Below are positions 1-7,244 of a stretch of 64,000 nucleotides of DNA, one piece after another. Positions within the stretch are counted from its first letter, which is position 1. Every line of letters begins with the position of its first letter. The position numbers and the translations under genes were made by a program. The DNA is from Sinomonas mesophila (GTDB lineage Bacteria > Actinomycetota > Actinomycetes > Actinomycetales > Micrococcaceae). The notes under the pieces were generated by a model, which was not told the DNA's origin, did no database searches, and saw only the letters and a list, made by a program, of their open reading frames with translations. The DNA lies in contig NZ_MTIC01000018.1 of assembly GCF_001999765.1 (NCBI RefSeq), forward strand, positions 1 through 64,000. The letters are read 5' to 3'.

Positions 1-467
1 ATGTCGTACCCGAGGCTCCAGCCGCGCCCGAACGGCCCCTCTACTATGTCGGCCGAGGTGTAGGACCGGCTCACGGACAGGTTCCCCGTCAGCGACGCCA
101 TCCCCAGGTCGGTCTCGGTGTGGGTCAGGGCGCCGGTGGCGGTGTTGACCGGGTCGGCCACCGACCCGCTCGGCGCCACCGCGAACTCGGACCCGCCGTC
201 GGGCCCATACAGCTGCCCCTCCGGGACCAGGCCGGCGAACGTCCCGGTCCCGTTGATCCCGGCGGAGGGCATGGGCGGCGCCTCCGTCAGGGCCGGCAGG
301 ACCTTCGTGAAGTACCCCGTGATGCTCTGGTCATACTCTGCGTAGCAGGCGCTGCCTGGAATCGATGCGTGGGTCACATCGGGGATATACGTCGCGGTGT
401 AGTCGTAGCAGCCCGAAGGCTCCGGGTCCACGACGTGGCCCCACCAGTTCTCTCTCGTTATCTCGCC
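1..467 (-). CDS. RHS-repeat protein, fragment running off the window edge
   Basis: The minus-strand frame is open from 467 to the window edge and reads as the entry region of an RHS/YD-repeat polymorphic toxin. It contains the typical DPVNTATGALTHTETDL stretch followed by LSVSRSY and GPFGRGWSLGYD, where RHS shells usually start. RHS proteins are large secreted or surface shells that carry a C-terminal toxin. Upstream the frame is closed by a TGA at 468-470. No ATG precedes the RHS motif apart from one at about residue 80; the first GTG is at 431. There is no signal peptide, so the 5' end looks truncated. The rest of the gene lies outside the window. The RHS assignment is sure; whether the gene is functional is not. 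Confidence 0.6.
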
Positions 468-1027
468 TCAGTTCGTTCTCATCGGCGCCAGATGGGCGGA
501 GCCCACTCCTCGAATGTGTCATCCACTGTCCATCAGCCAGACGATGCTCCCAAGTGATGGCCAGCCCAGGGAGGCATCTCGGCGGATATTCGGAAGGCCC
601 TGCGTCGACGGCATCGCCAGCTGACGCCGTTCATTGCCAACGCCGCAGGTGCGATTCCCCCTTGAGTAGGCAGGGGCGGCTGTCGGCGGCTGCAGAGGCC
701 AATGATGCTGCCTTCTCTCACGAGAAGGTCCGCGATCTGGCTAGGCCCCCGGTCAAGGGGCACTGTGCCTGGCCAAGAGGAGATGGCTTCTGAATTGCAT
801 AAGGTATCCAAGGCCAAACCGGCTCAGACATGGAGTCCCTGACCCGGACCTTCGCGTGGATCACACAAGTGCCCCGACCGGGACGTGCTTCTTTTGCGCT
901 GCACTGATCGATTGACATTAGCCGCCACTGCTGCGAGCATTCCCTTTTGACGGTAGAGCTCAAAAGCGCGCGCCGTCGCATCGCACCTATTGAATAGCAG
1001 AGGCTCATTTTTAATCGGGGGGTTAAT
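468..1027. other. intergenic stretch without a recognisable gene
   Basis: The frames here are short and none shows a recognisable protein. The last part (about 960-1027) is AT-richer and ends in a run of G (GGGGGG at about 1017-1022) that can serve as ribosome binding site for the ATG at 1028. It may once have held the N-terminus of the RHS gene, but I see no homologous frame. Confidence 0.4.
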
Positions 1028-1387
1028 ATGAGATCTATGAACCTGCGTCACGGGCGTTTCGCGCCTGCCCTATTTGCAATTGGGCTGGTTTTCTCCCTTT
1101 TCGCGGGGACTGGCACTGCAGTCGCTCACGGAGAGCAGCCTGCCCCGTCGTCTCAATCAGTCGTGGAGAGAGAAGATTACATTCCCGCTCCGCCTCTTCC
1201 GATTGAGGAAACCTCGCCAGTGGTGAAGGCGGATTTCGAGAGACACCTGGCCGAGGTCCAGGAGAAGGTCCGGCGGAATGGTGGACAGATTCTTGGCGAA
1301 GAGAAGGCTGCCTATGTCCTGGAGCCGGCTACGGCCGACGAAGCGAGCATAGCCGCCTCGTACCCGTCCGGATGTGGCTGTACCTGA
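1028..1387 (+). CDS. small secreted protein of unknown function
   Basis: 119 residues. Residues 1-34 form a clear Sec signal peptide: a basic start (MRSMNLRHGR), a hydrophobic core (FAIGLVFSLFAGTGTAV) and an Ala-x-Ala-like cleavage region near VAH. The mature part is Pro-rich, then helical and charged, and ends with a Cys pair (CGC). A G-rich ribosome binding site precedes the ATG. The DNA is clearly AT-richer than the core genes of the window, suggesting transfer. The next frame overlaps the end by 16 bases and continues with aromatic, Cys-containing sequence, so the two may be one secreted protein split by a frameshift. The family is not recognised. Confidence 0.55.
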   Translation: MRSMNLRHGRFAPALFAIGLVFSLFAGTGTAVAHGEQPAPSSQSVVEREDYIPAPPLPIEETSPVVKADFERHLAEVQEKVRRNGGQILGEEKAAYVLEPATADEASIAASYPSGCGCT

Positions 1388-1710
1388 TTGTTTACATCAA
1401 CTACCGCCAAACGAGTTACAGTAATGTCGAGGGATCAGCGCTCACATCGTGTGACTATCTGGTGGAATACATCCAGATGGAATCGGTGCTTAACAAGTAT
1501 GACACCTTTTGGGGTGTCTGGGCAGATGTAGATTATGACTTCAATTCAGTCTACTGGGACAGAAGTCTGACGAACCTCACTAATTTCACCTGCACTACGG
1601 GGAACTACAGCGGGTTCTCGGGCAGTAGCCGCGGGGTTGTGCGTAGCGGAGGCCTTCAATACACGGCGTCGGTCTATGACGGAAACTATTTCTGGTACTG
1701 CGGCAACTGA
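1372..1710 (+). CDS. unknown protein, possibly the C-terminal half of the preceding secreted gene
   Basis: 112 residues starting at an ATG that lies inside the end of the upstream gene. The product is rich in Tyr, Ser, Asn and Trp, has Cys residues spread along it, and ends FWYCGN, as expected of a disulfide-bonded extracellular protein, yet it has no signal peptide of its own. This fits a single frameshifted secreted protein of about 220 residues better than an independent cytoplasmic one. No ribosome binding site is evident at the internal ATG. Base composition is AT-rich like its partner. Function unknown. Confidence 0.4.
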   Translation: MWLYLIVYINYRQTSYSNVEGSALTSCDYLVEYIQMESVLNKYDTFWGVWADVDYDFNSVYWDRSLTNLTNFTCTTGNYSGFSGSSRGVVRSGGLQYTASVYDGNYFWYCGN

Positions 1711-1738
1711 TTAGCAAGGGAGCGACAGGCCTGATCAT

Positions 1739-2335
1739 TCAGCTGTGGCCGGGCCTGTCGCCCCTCGATGTGAAGGAAATTAAGCGATCAAAGGCCTGGC
1801 GGAGAAAGGGCCGCCCTCGCTCAATATTGTCTTTGGCAATTAGGAACATATCAATGAAGTGTTCCTGATCGAGCTGCACTCGCGGGAATCTCCCCTGTTC
1901 TATTATCCAATAGGCGCTGGGATGCGACTTGACAATGACGTCCCCGTAATAGAGCGAGATCTCAAGGGCGATTTGGTTCCGGTCCATGTCTTCAAATTCC
2001 CTCTGGGCAATCGCATCGTCGACGCGCTCAAGTCCTTCTTGAGACAAAGGGGCTCCTCCGACCTGTCCTACCAGATCATCCAGATGGGGATATGTCCGGA
2101 CTGTCCCATGATAGGAAACTGTTGTTCCAAATCCCTGACCGGCTTGATACCTAGCAGCACGATGCTGAGGCATGTTATTCCAGAGGTCGGCTAGGGCCCT
2201 GCGTGCCTGCTCGAGCTGCTCGTCGCTACTTTCAGAAGCCAAGATGCATCCTCCATAATCAGTTGGATTCGGTCTGGCGCTCCAAGGGAATGCACCTAAA
2301 CCTTGGGTCGAGTGCAAAGATGAGGTTCCACTCAC
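1739..2335 (-). CDS. hypothetical cytoplasmic protein in an RHS-associated region
   Basis: 198 residues from a GTG start. It has no signal peptide or membrane segment. The C-terminal half (IALEISLYYGDVIVKSHP, then WIIEQGRFPRVQLD) resembles small actinobacterial proteins of unknown function in which a helix-Gly-Asp/Glu-Val segment is followed by a Trp-containing strand. I cannot name the family safely. It lies convergent with the secreted pair and near the RHS fragment, so an immunity role is possible but is inference only. Codon use is less GC-biased than in the core genes. The start is uncertain because the N-terminal 40 residues look unstructured. Confidence 0.45.
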   Translation of the reverse strand: MSGTSSLHSTQGLGAFPWSARPNPTDYGGCILASESSDEQLEQARRALADLWNNMPQHRAARYQAGQGFGTTVSYHGTVRTYPHLDDLVGQVGGAPLSQEGLERVDDAIAQREFEDMDRNQIALEISLYYGDVIVKSHPSAYWIIEQGRFPRVQLDQEHFIDMFLIAKDNIERGRPFLRQAFDRLISFTSRGDRPGHS

Positions 2336-2585
2336 GGCGCCGCTTCATTTCGAGCAATGATAAGAAGGGCCCATGAAACCGAGGCGAATGGGGCCTCGCG
2401 GATCACAAGGACCTCTCTGCGTACCGGGCTTTCGTCCATACATGCCATCGTATTTTCCAAGGACCACAACGGGAAAGGCTTCGGAGGTCAGGGCAAGTCC
2501 GTTTGAGTGTACCCTTACCGGCAGTCCTAAAGATCTACATGTTCCGGGGAGACGAGCGGATCTTTGTCCGGTGCCTGCTTGCTCA

Positions 2586-3158
2586 TTAACCGGAGAAGTG
2601 CTGGGTCAGAGCTTCCCGGCAGGCGGCTAGGTCGTACTCCAGAGCGCCGACGACTCGTCTCAGTTCGCCGATGGTGTTCAGGAGATCGGCCTTTTCGGAC
2701 AGGAGCCGCTCGTTTGCCGAGCGGAGCTCGGCGTGGACCGCGGGGTCGACTTTGTCCGGGTCTGGCACCTGGGCTCCGAGCCATCTTCTTCGCTGGACAT
2801 GCAGTTCGTCGATGGATCGCTGCTGCTTTTCGAGGCGCCCGCGGAGGCGCTTGATCTCGGCGACGAGGGTGAGCCTCTGGGCTGCTCCGGCACGCACAGA
2901 GGTCGAGGTTTCCTGTCGCTGCTCGTGCTCGGCGAGTTCGGCGGCCTTCTTGGCCGCTTCGCGGACTGCCGCATGGACTTCGGGATGGCTGTGGATGTAC
3001 TCCCTGGACACTCCTGCCTGCCTTGCCACTGAGGAGACGGTGATGCCGTCACCGCGTGCGCTCAGCGCCAGGAGGGCCCGGGCTACATCTTCCTTCTTCC
3101 GTCCGGCCACCGCCCGACGATGGGCGCGGAGGGCTTCAACGCCGCTACTGCCGGCCAT
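2586..3158 (-). CDS. TnpC-like protein (DUF6262 type) of a Tn554-like element
   Basis: 190 residues. The N-terminal part is basic with a helix-turn-helix-like segment (ITVSSVARQAGVSREYIHSH, about residues 39-58). It is followed by a long charged coiled coil (about residues 65-175) rich in Arg, Glu, Leu and Lys. This layout matches the small accessory protein encoded after the two tyrosine recombinases in Tn554-family transposons (TnpC/DUF6262 group), which is thought to influence the orientation or efficiency of transposition. Its start overlaps the end of the upstream TnpB C-terminal fragment by 14 bases, as in intact elements. tnpA and most of tnpB are missing here, so this is a remnant. 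Confidence 0.6.
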   Translation of the reverse strand: MAGSSGVEALRAHRRAVAGRKKEDVARALLALSARGDGITVSSVARQAGVSREYIHSHPEVHAAVREAAKKAAELAEHEQRQETSTSVRAGAAQRLTLVAEIKRLRGRLEKQQRSIDELHVQRRRWLGAQVPDPDKVDPAVHAELRSANERLLSEKADLLNTIGELRRVVGALEYDLAACREALTQHFSG

Positions 3159-3600
3159 CTGTGGCGCCCTCTCGCAGTATTCCGCGCAGGTCGATTCGCC
3201 TCGGGCGGGATGCGCGGTTGCGGATCTCGGCCATGGTGGAAAGGGCTTCTTCGATCCTCTGACGCTCGTCGGGTTCGAGGGAGGCGATGTAGTCGTCGAT
3301 GGCCCGAATGAGGGACGAACAGTCCTCGATTCGCTTGAGCAAGTACTCGAGCACGTGCGGACGGGTCTGAATCGCCCGGGCCCGCTCGTACTTGACCTTC
3401 AAGTGGAGTCGCTTGGCCTCCATCGAGTCCCGCTCCAGCGGGTCGACGAGGAAGAACGGGCAGGACTCGCAGGCGTAGTCGATGCTGCAGACGTCGTGCC
3501 ATCCGCCGTGACTTGCTGACGCTGGCGCGGTCTGCAGCAGCGTGAACAGCGCGGCAACTCCGAAGCTGGCGATAGTCAACCGAGCACCCCTAATGCCCAA
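3145..3600 (-). pseudogene. C-terminus of a Tn554-like TnpB recombinase behind a signal-peptide-like leader
   Basis: 151-residue frame. From about residue 38 it matches the tail of TnpB-type tyrosine recombinases: YACESCPFFLVDP, then a long charged helical region. Compare the intact TnpB in this window, which ends ACIKCRFLQVDP plus a helical tail. The catalytic core is gone. The first 32 residues (LTIASFGVAALFTLLQT, then APASAS) look like a Sec signal peptide and are unrelated to TnpB. The leader continued upstream to an ATG now separated by the mobile element at 3613-4429: joining the two sides gives MACKHLGIRGARLTIAS behind GGGGAG. The piece is therefore a chimera of a secreted-protein leader and a recombinase tail. 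Confidence 0.5.
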
Positions 3601-3604
3601 ATGT

Positions 3605-3612
3605 TTGCATGC
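3605..3612. repeat. 8-bp target site duplication, left copy
   Basis: TTGCATGC directly precedes the left end of the element at 3613. The same octamer follows its right end at 4430-4437. Eight bases is the usual duplication length for the IS1595 family. Confidence 0.85.
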
Positions 3613-3739
3613 ATTGGGTATCTGCTTAGCTGAAGTCAGTCCGCAGATGCGGAACTGACCAGATTCTTCAGAGGCAGCTGGTGGTCAGGTATGACGGATC
3701 GGTGACGCGCGCTTGTTGGGCTGAATGAGAGGCCGTGCC

Positions 3740-4129
3740 TCATAAAGCCGCCGGACGACCAGACGTGCCGTCCCTGCGCTTTCGGTCCCGAGTGGCTCCA
3801 ACAGCCCCTGCCACGGCCAGCCCGAGTATCGGAAGCCCAAGGATGATTCCGAAGATCGGACCAGGAAACGAACTGGCCATCAAGAATTCCGTTCTTATCA
3901 AGGCATACACGACGCCGAGGACGCCGCTCGCCGCCAGCAGTCCCGCCACGACGAAGGATCGGCGCTCCCGAGAGACAACGAACGCAGCGATCGCCAGGAC
4001 GGCAACGCCGATGCCCGGCCATGGCGCGAGCCCAGCGCGCAACGCACCACCCATCGCAATGACGACGACGAACACGACGAGCGTTGCGGCAGCCAGTCCA
4101 ACTGCCAGCATGGTCTTGGAACTCACCAC
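3740..4129 (-). CDS. small integral membrane protein, IS1595 passenger
   Basis: 129 residues, GTG start with a strong AGGAGGAGG ribosome binding site. Four hydrophobic segments (about residues 8-30, 38-54, 58-76 and 88-110) are separated by short loops, one of them basic (SRERRS). The tail is charged (RDRKRRDG). No enzyme or transporter motif is visible. The gene lies between the two ends of the IS1595-type element and reads in the same direction as its transposase remnant, so it is the passenger. Function unknown. Confidence 0.65.
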   Translation of the reverse strand: MVSSKTMLAVGLAAATLVVFVVVIAMGGALRAGLAPWPGIGVAVLAIAAFVVSRERRSFVVAGLLAASGVLGVVYALIRTEFLMASSFPGPIFGIILGLPILGLAVAGAVGATRDRKRRDGTSGRPAAL

Positions 4130-4185
4130 AGGGCCTCCTCCTGTTGCTCTCTTCCCCTGCTCATATCTCTCGTAGCTGCCGACCG

Positions 4186-4395
4186 CTACCCCGTGGCCGG
4201 CTCGCCGTCCCGCTCGGTTTTCATCACCTGCGCATGTCGCAGCAGACTCAGCAGCTTGGCCAGATACTCAACACACGCGTCATCCGTGCTGAACCAGTCC
4301 TGAAACTGCCCGAATCTCTTGGGGTAGTCCACGCCTGGGCTTTCTTGGGGTAGTCCACGCCTGGGCCCGGCATCTGCGGCGACAAATCGGCCATA
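4186..4395 (-). pseudogene. IS1595-family transposase, N-terminal remnant
   Basis: Starts at an ATG just inside the right inverted end: MADLSPQMPGPGVDYPK. A 26-bp tandem duplication (4315-4340 and 4341-4366) then shifts the frame. Past it the sequence reads RFGQFQDWFSTDDACVEYLA, the typical N-terminus of IS1595/ISXO2 transposases just before their zinc-binding CxxC. The zinc site and the DDE domain are missing; a stop follows at 4186-4188. The gene is doubly inactivated by truncation and frameshift. Confidence 0.7.
4315..4366. repeat. 26-bp tandem duplication inside the transposase remnant
   Basis: Two adjacent units sharing CTTGGGGTAGTCCACGCCTG plus GGC differ only at the second base (TCTCTT versus TTTCTT). 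As 26 is not a multiple of three, the duplication breaks the transposase frame. It has the look of a replication slippage product. Confidence 0.85.
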
Positions 4396-4429
4396 CGCCA
4401 GTCTAATTCAGTTAAGCAGATACCCCAAT

Positions 4430-4437
4430 TTGCATGC
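4430..4437. repeat. 8-bp target site duplication, right copy
   Basis: TTGCATGC immediately outside the right end of the IS1595-type element, identical to the copy at 3605-3612. Confidence 0.85.
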
Positions 4438-4985
4438 CATTTGAATGTCTCCCCATGAGGTCGAGCCGTGAGTCGCGGCGAATGCCGAAGTGGTCTTTGC
4501 CAGAGCGGCTGCGCGGGAACGTTCCCTTCGAACGCAAGCAGATACCCCACTTCCTCTCCGGCCACCATGACAGACCCGACCGTGCAGCGTCGCGGTATTC
4601 TGTGCACAATGTCCCGAATCTTGGCGAGTCGGTCGCGTTTGTCCATGTTTGAGACATGGGGATCCGGCATGTGGTGCTGGTTGGTTACGACAGCGCCGCC
4701 CTGATCGACATCGGCTGTTCCTGGCCAGTCCGGGAATGGCAAACCGCGTTGGTCTATCCGATCCGTACCAGTCATGCCTCGCCAGCGATGGCGGGCGACC
4801 CATCCACCGTCGACGCTGCACGCGAGCTGCACGACGCCGTCGTCCGCCCCCCGCGCGAGCAGCTCGCCGAAGTCCTCGCGCTCCCACGCGAGGAAGGATC
4901 CCTCGTAGATCTGCCGGGCGCGGTCGAGGTCTTCCGGGTCAGGTCGGAGAACGGGATGACATGCAGGCGTGTCCCTCCGAGCGGG
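4438..4985 (-). pseudogene. possible degraded gene of unknown function
   Basis: The minus frame that enters the IS1595-type element (stop at 4248) has a protein-like composition from about 4950 to 4515: DPEDLDRARQIYEGSFLA, DDGVVQLACSVDGGWVARH, then NMDKRDRLAKIRDIVHRI. No start codon with a ribosome binding site fits; the only good one (GGAGG before the ATG at about 4963) opens another frame that stops after seven codons. After about 4510 the three frames are equally plausible. I take it as a decayed reading frame downstream of the HEPN gene. It matches no family I recognise. Confidence 0.3.
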
Positions 4986-5017
4986 CAGCCGAGGGTAGGC
5001 GCGCCCGCGGGAGAACG

Positions 5018-5926
5018 TCAATGGCGCGGCTCGAGCGCCCCCTGCGAGGGGCTGATCCACGTGGCGCCAGCGGCCGAGAGCGTCTCGCGGACACGATCGC
5101 TCGCCTGCGACCATCCACCCGACGGCTCGCAGACGCGGGGCTCGAGGCCCTGCGTCAGGGTGAAGAGGAACGAGGCGACCAGCGCGACGTCGTTCACGAC
5201 GCGCTCGAAGAAGCCCGGGCCGTAGTGGAGGTCCGGGTCGTACCTGAACTCCGACTCCTCGAGCAGTTGGGCGCTGCCCTCGGGATCGCCGAAGAGCTCG
5301 CCTACGGCGGCCCGCACGCCTCCGTGGCTGACGAACTTGTTGCGGACTTCCTTCATCTTGTAGACGAGCTCGAGAACGCCTGGGTCCAGGAGGCGGCGGA
5401 CGCGCAGAGCGTCCCTGACCCGCTTCGAGAGGATGATCTTGTCGACGAGGACGTTCCTCGCGGCGCCGCTGTCCAGGGCACGTGACCAGGCCAGGTGCTT
5501 GATGTGCAGCTCGATAACCTTGAAGAACTCGGTGATCGCGCTTTCCGGAGCGGCCATGAGGGCCAGGCCGCGCGACAGGGTAAAGCACGCCTGGATCTGG
5601 TACGGGTCGTTCGCCCGGCGCAGCCTCCTCACCGCCTCGGCCACCTCCGGCGACAGCGCGGGGTCGACGTACTCCTCGGGAGAACGGCTCATGGAGTATC
5701 CGTCGATGCTTCCCGCCGCACGTTCAATCAGCCCCACCCCCTCGTAGACGCCGAGCAGCGCGAGCGCCACCGAGAGCCTTTTGAAGGCGCCCTTCTTGTC
5801 CAGCTCCTCTGGAGAGTGGAGGACGACGGAGTGGTCCCCTGCGCCGTTCAGCTCAAGGCCGTACACCGGATAGGCGAGGGCCGGCGGGCGGGGAGGCGCC
5901 AGCGGGAAGGTGTAGGTGTACCCCAT
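5018..5926 (-). CDS. HEPN-domain-like protein
   Basis: 302 residues, ATG start. The N-terminal third is a mixed alpha/beta region of unknown kind (MGYTYTFPLAPPRPP onward). From about residue 125 the protein is helical and carries EFFKVIELHIKHLAW and, at about residues 200-210, VRNKFVSHGG. The R-N-K-F-V-S-H segment fits the Rx4-6H motif of HEPN domains, which are often RNases in toxin-antitoxin and antiviral systems, and the whole resembles the large HEPN proteins found alone in genomes (ApeA-like). It stands alone between accessory DNA and the core genes, with no antitoxin partner beside it. The HEPN assignment rests on motif reading only. Confidence 0.5.
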   Translation of the reverse strand: MGYTYTFPLAPPRPPALAYPVYGLELNGAGDHSVVLHSPEELDKKGAFKRLSVALALLGVYEGVGLIERAAGSIDGYSMSRSPEEYVDPALSPEVAEAVRRLRRANDPYQIQACFTLSRGLALMAAPESAITEFFKVIELHIKHLAWSRALDSGAARNVLVDKIILSKRVRDALRVRRLLDPGVLELVYKMKEVRNKFVSHGGVRAAVGELFGDPEGSAQLLEESEFRYDPDLHYGPGFFERVVNDVALVASFLFTLTQGLEPRVCEPSGGWSQASDRVRETLSAAGATWISPSQGALEPRH

Positions 5927-5973
5927 GGGTCCATGATCGTCCTCGCGGGCGTGCGCGGCTCAGGCCGCGCGCC

Positions 5974-6621
5974 TCAGCCGCGGGCGAGCCTCGCGCAGCA
6001 TTCGCCATCCGGCTCCGCCTCGACCCGGTGGGCGTGGTCGCCGCAGCCCTCCAGGACGCCCTGCAGAAGCGCCCCGTTGAGCGCGCACACGACGTCGGGG
6101 CACTCGCGCGAGAGCCGGTGGAAGGGGCAGCTGCCGAGCCGGATGCCGCCCTCGTCGGCGACGGGTTCGTAGCCGACGGATTCGAGTGCGTCTTCCGGGC
6201 GACCGTGGTCTCCCCCCAGAAGGCGGCCGCGGTCGAGGGCCGCGGCGCGGATCGCCTCGGCGATCGAGGAGCCCCCGCTGATCGCCCGCTGTGCGGCTTC
6301 CGCGAGGATGGACCCCGCGAGGTCGTAGCTCCTGGGCGGCACCGACGCGGAGACCTCGTCCAGCGCGGCCCAGTACACCTTCGAGGGCCGCCCGCTGCCG
6401 GGCCCCGACCGCTCGGGCGGCTTCGAGAAGCCGTGCGCCAGCACGCCGTCGTCAACGAGCCGATCCAGATGCGCCGAGGCCGCGGCCCGGCTCATCCCCG
6501 TCGCCTCGGCCGCCTCGTCCCGGCCCACGGGCCTGCCGGCGCCGCGCACGAACTCGAACAGGGCCCTGCGCCGCTCCTCCCCCAGCGCCGCGACGGCGCG
6601 GAGGGCATCCTCTCCAGCCAT
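5974..6621 (-). CDS. winged-HTH regulator with a Cys-rich sensor domain (SufR-like)
   Basis: 215 residues. Residues 1-85 form an ArsR/MarR-like winged helix (GRDEAAEATGMSRAAASAHL followed by VDDGVLAHGF). The C-terminal domain carries a cluster of ligand residues, LGSCPFHRLSRECPDVVCAL then EGCGDH and ECCARL, as in SufR-type regulators that bind an iron-sulfur cluster through such cysteines. It is transcribed divergently from the DoxX-like gene, with an inverted repeat between them, so it most likely represses that gene in response to redox or iron-sulfur status. The ligand is inference. Confidence 0.75.
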   Translation of the reverse strand: MAGEDALRAVAALGEERRRALFEFVRGAGRPVGRDEAAEATGMSRAAASAHLDRLVDDGVLAHGFSKPPERSGPGSGRPSKVYWAALDEVSASVPPRSYDLAGSILAEAAQRAISGGSSIAEAIRAAALDRGRLLGGDHGRPEDALESVGYEPVADEGGIRLGSCPFHRLSRECPDVVCALNGALLQGVLEGCGDHAHRVEAEPDGECCARLARG

Positions 6622-6655
6622 GGATCCAGTCTAGATCCAAAACTGCGATCTGTTG

Positions 6656-6680
6656 TTTTAGAGCGGGTCAGGTTCTAAAA
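6656..6680. promoter_or_regulatory. inverted-repeat operator between the HTH regulator and DoxX
   Basis: TTTTAGA (6656-6662) and TCTAAAA (6674-6680) form a perfect 7-bp inverted repeat with 11 bases between. It sits between the two divergent start codons in an otherwise GC-rich region and is the best candidate for the binding site of the regulator at 5974-6621. Confidence 0.6.
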
Positions 6681-6714
6681 TCGCAAGTACCAGTTATGGA
6701 CATGGACGGAGGTC

Positions 6715-7173
6715 ATGATGTCAGCGAACCAAGCCAGCCATCCGGGCGCAGGGCGGCTCCACAGGACGGCCGCGGTCAGCAGGCCGGGCCTGTTCACGGC
6801 CGTCCGCGGGGGCGAGCTCCAGGCCTACGCGCTGCTGCGCAGCCTGTACGTCGTCGCGCCGGTCCTCTTCGGCCTGGACAAGTTCTTCAACCTGCTCACG
6901 TACTGGCCCGACTACCTCGCGCCCCTCGCGACGCAGGTGGTCCCCGTCAGCGGGCAGGCGTTCATGTACGCCGTCGGCGTCGTGGAGATCGCCGCTGGCC
7001 TGCTCGTGGCGTGGAAGCCCCGGTGGGGATCGCTCGTCGTCGCGGCGTGGCTGGCAGGGATCATCGTGAACCTGCTGCTGCTGGGCAGCGCCTACGACGT
7101 CGCCCTGCGGGACTTCGGCCTGCTGGTGGGCGCGCTCGCGCTCAACCGGCTGGCCACGGCGCGGAAGGACTGA
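6715..7173 (+). CDS. DoxX-like membrane protein
   Basis: 152 residues. Four membrane segments at about residues 42-57, 75-100, 103-122 and 125-143, with APVLFGLDKFFNLL and VEIAAGLLVAW typical of the DoxX family, small quinone- or thiol-linked membrane proteins. Two ATGs follow each other; the GGAGG at about 6708-6712 is better spaced for the second (6718). It lies divergent from the Cys-rich regulator and is followed by a strong hairpin. Confidence 0.75.
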   Translation: MMSANQASHPGAGRLHRTAAVSRPGLFTAVRGGELQAYALLRSLYVVAPVLFGLDKFFNLLTYWPDYLAPLATQVVPVSGQAFMYAVGVVEIAAGLLVAWKPRWGSLVVAAWLAGIIVNLLLLGSAYDVALRDFGLLVGALALNRLATARKD

Positions 7174-7191
7174 GCGACTGCCCGTCGACAC

Positions 7192-7228
7192 GGAAGGGTG
7201 CGCCGGAGGCCCTCCGGCGCACCCTTCC
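7192..7228. terminator. bidirectional terminator hairpin
   Basis: GGAAGGGTGCGCCGGAGG pairs perfectly with CCTCCGGCGCACCCTTCC around a single C (18-bp stem). It lies between the convergent ends of the DoxX-like and LacI-type genes. The single-base loop would force the innermost pairs open. Confidence 0.8.
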
Positions 7229-7244
7229 CCGGCCGGGCGCAGGG

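Larger units (their letters stand above)
3613..4429. mobile_element. IS1595-family derived element with membrane-protein passenger
   Basis: 817 bp bounded by inverted ends: the left end reads ATT-GGGTATCTGCTTAGCTGAA and the right end, inverted, ATTGGGGTATCTGCTTAACTG; they differ by one indel and one substitution. A perfect 8-bp direct repeat (TTGCATGC) flanks them. Just inside the right end lies an IS1595-type transposase start that breaks off after about 45 residues and is shifted by a 26-bp tandem duplication. The rest of the transposase is replaced by a gene for a four-helix membrane protein. The element therefore cannot move by itself but could be mobilised in trans. Passenger genes are known in the IS1595 family. 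A related single end sits at 40552-40574. Confidence 0.8.

Noticed and set aside
4533-4547. Third nearby copy of AGCAGATACCCCA
   Set aside because: Only 13 bases match the IS1595-type end, the adjacent bases differ, and no duplication is present; it may be chance or a very old scar.
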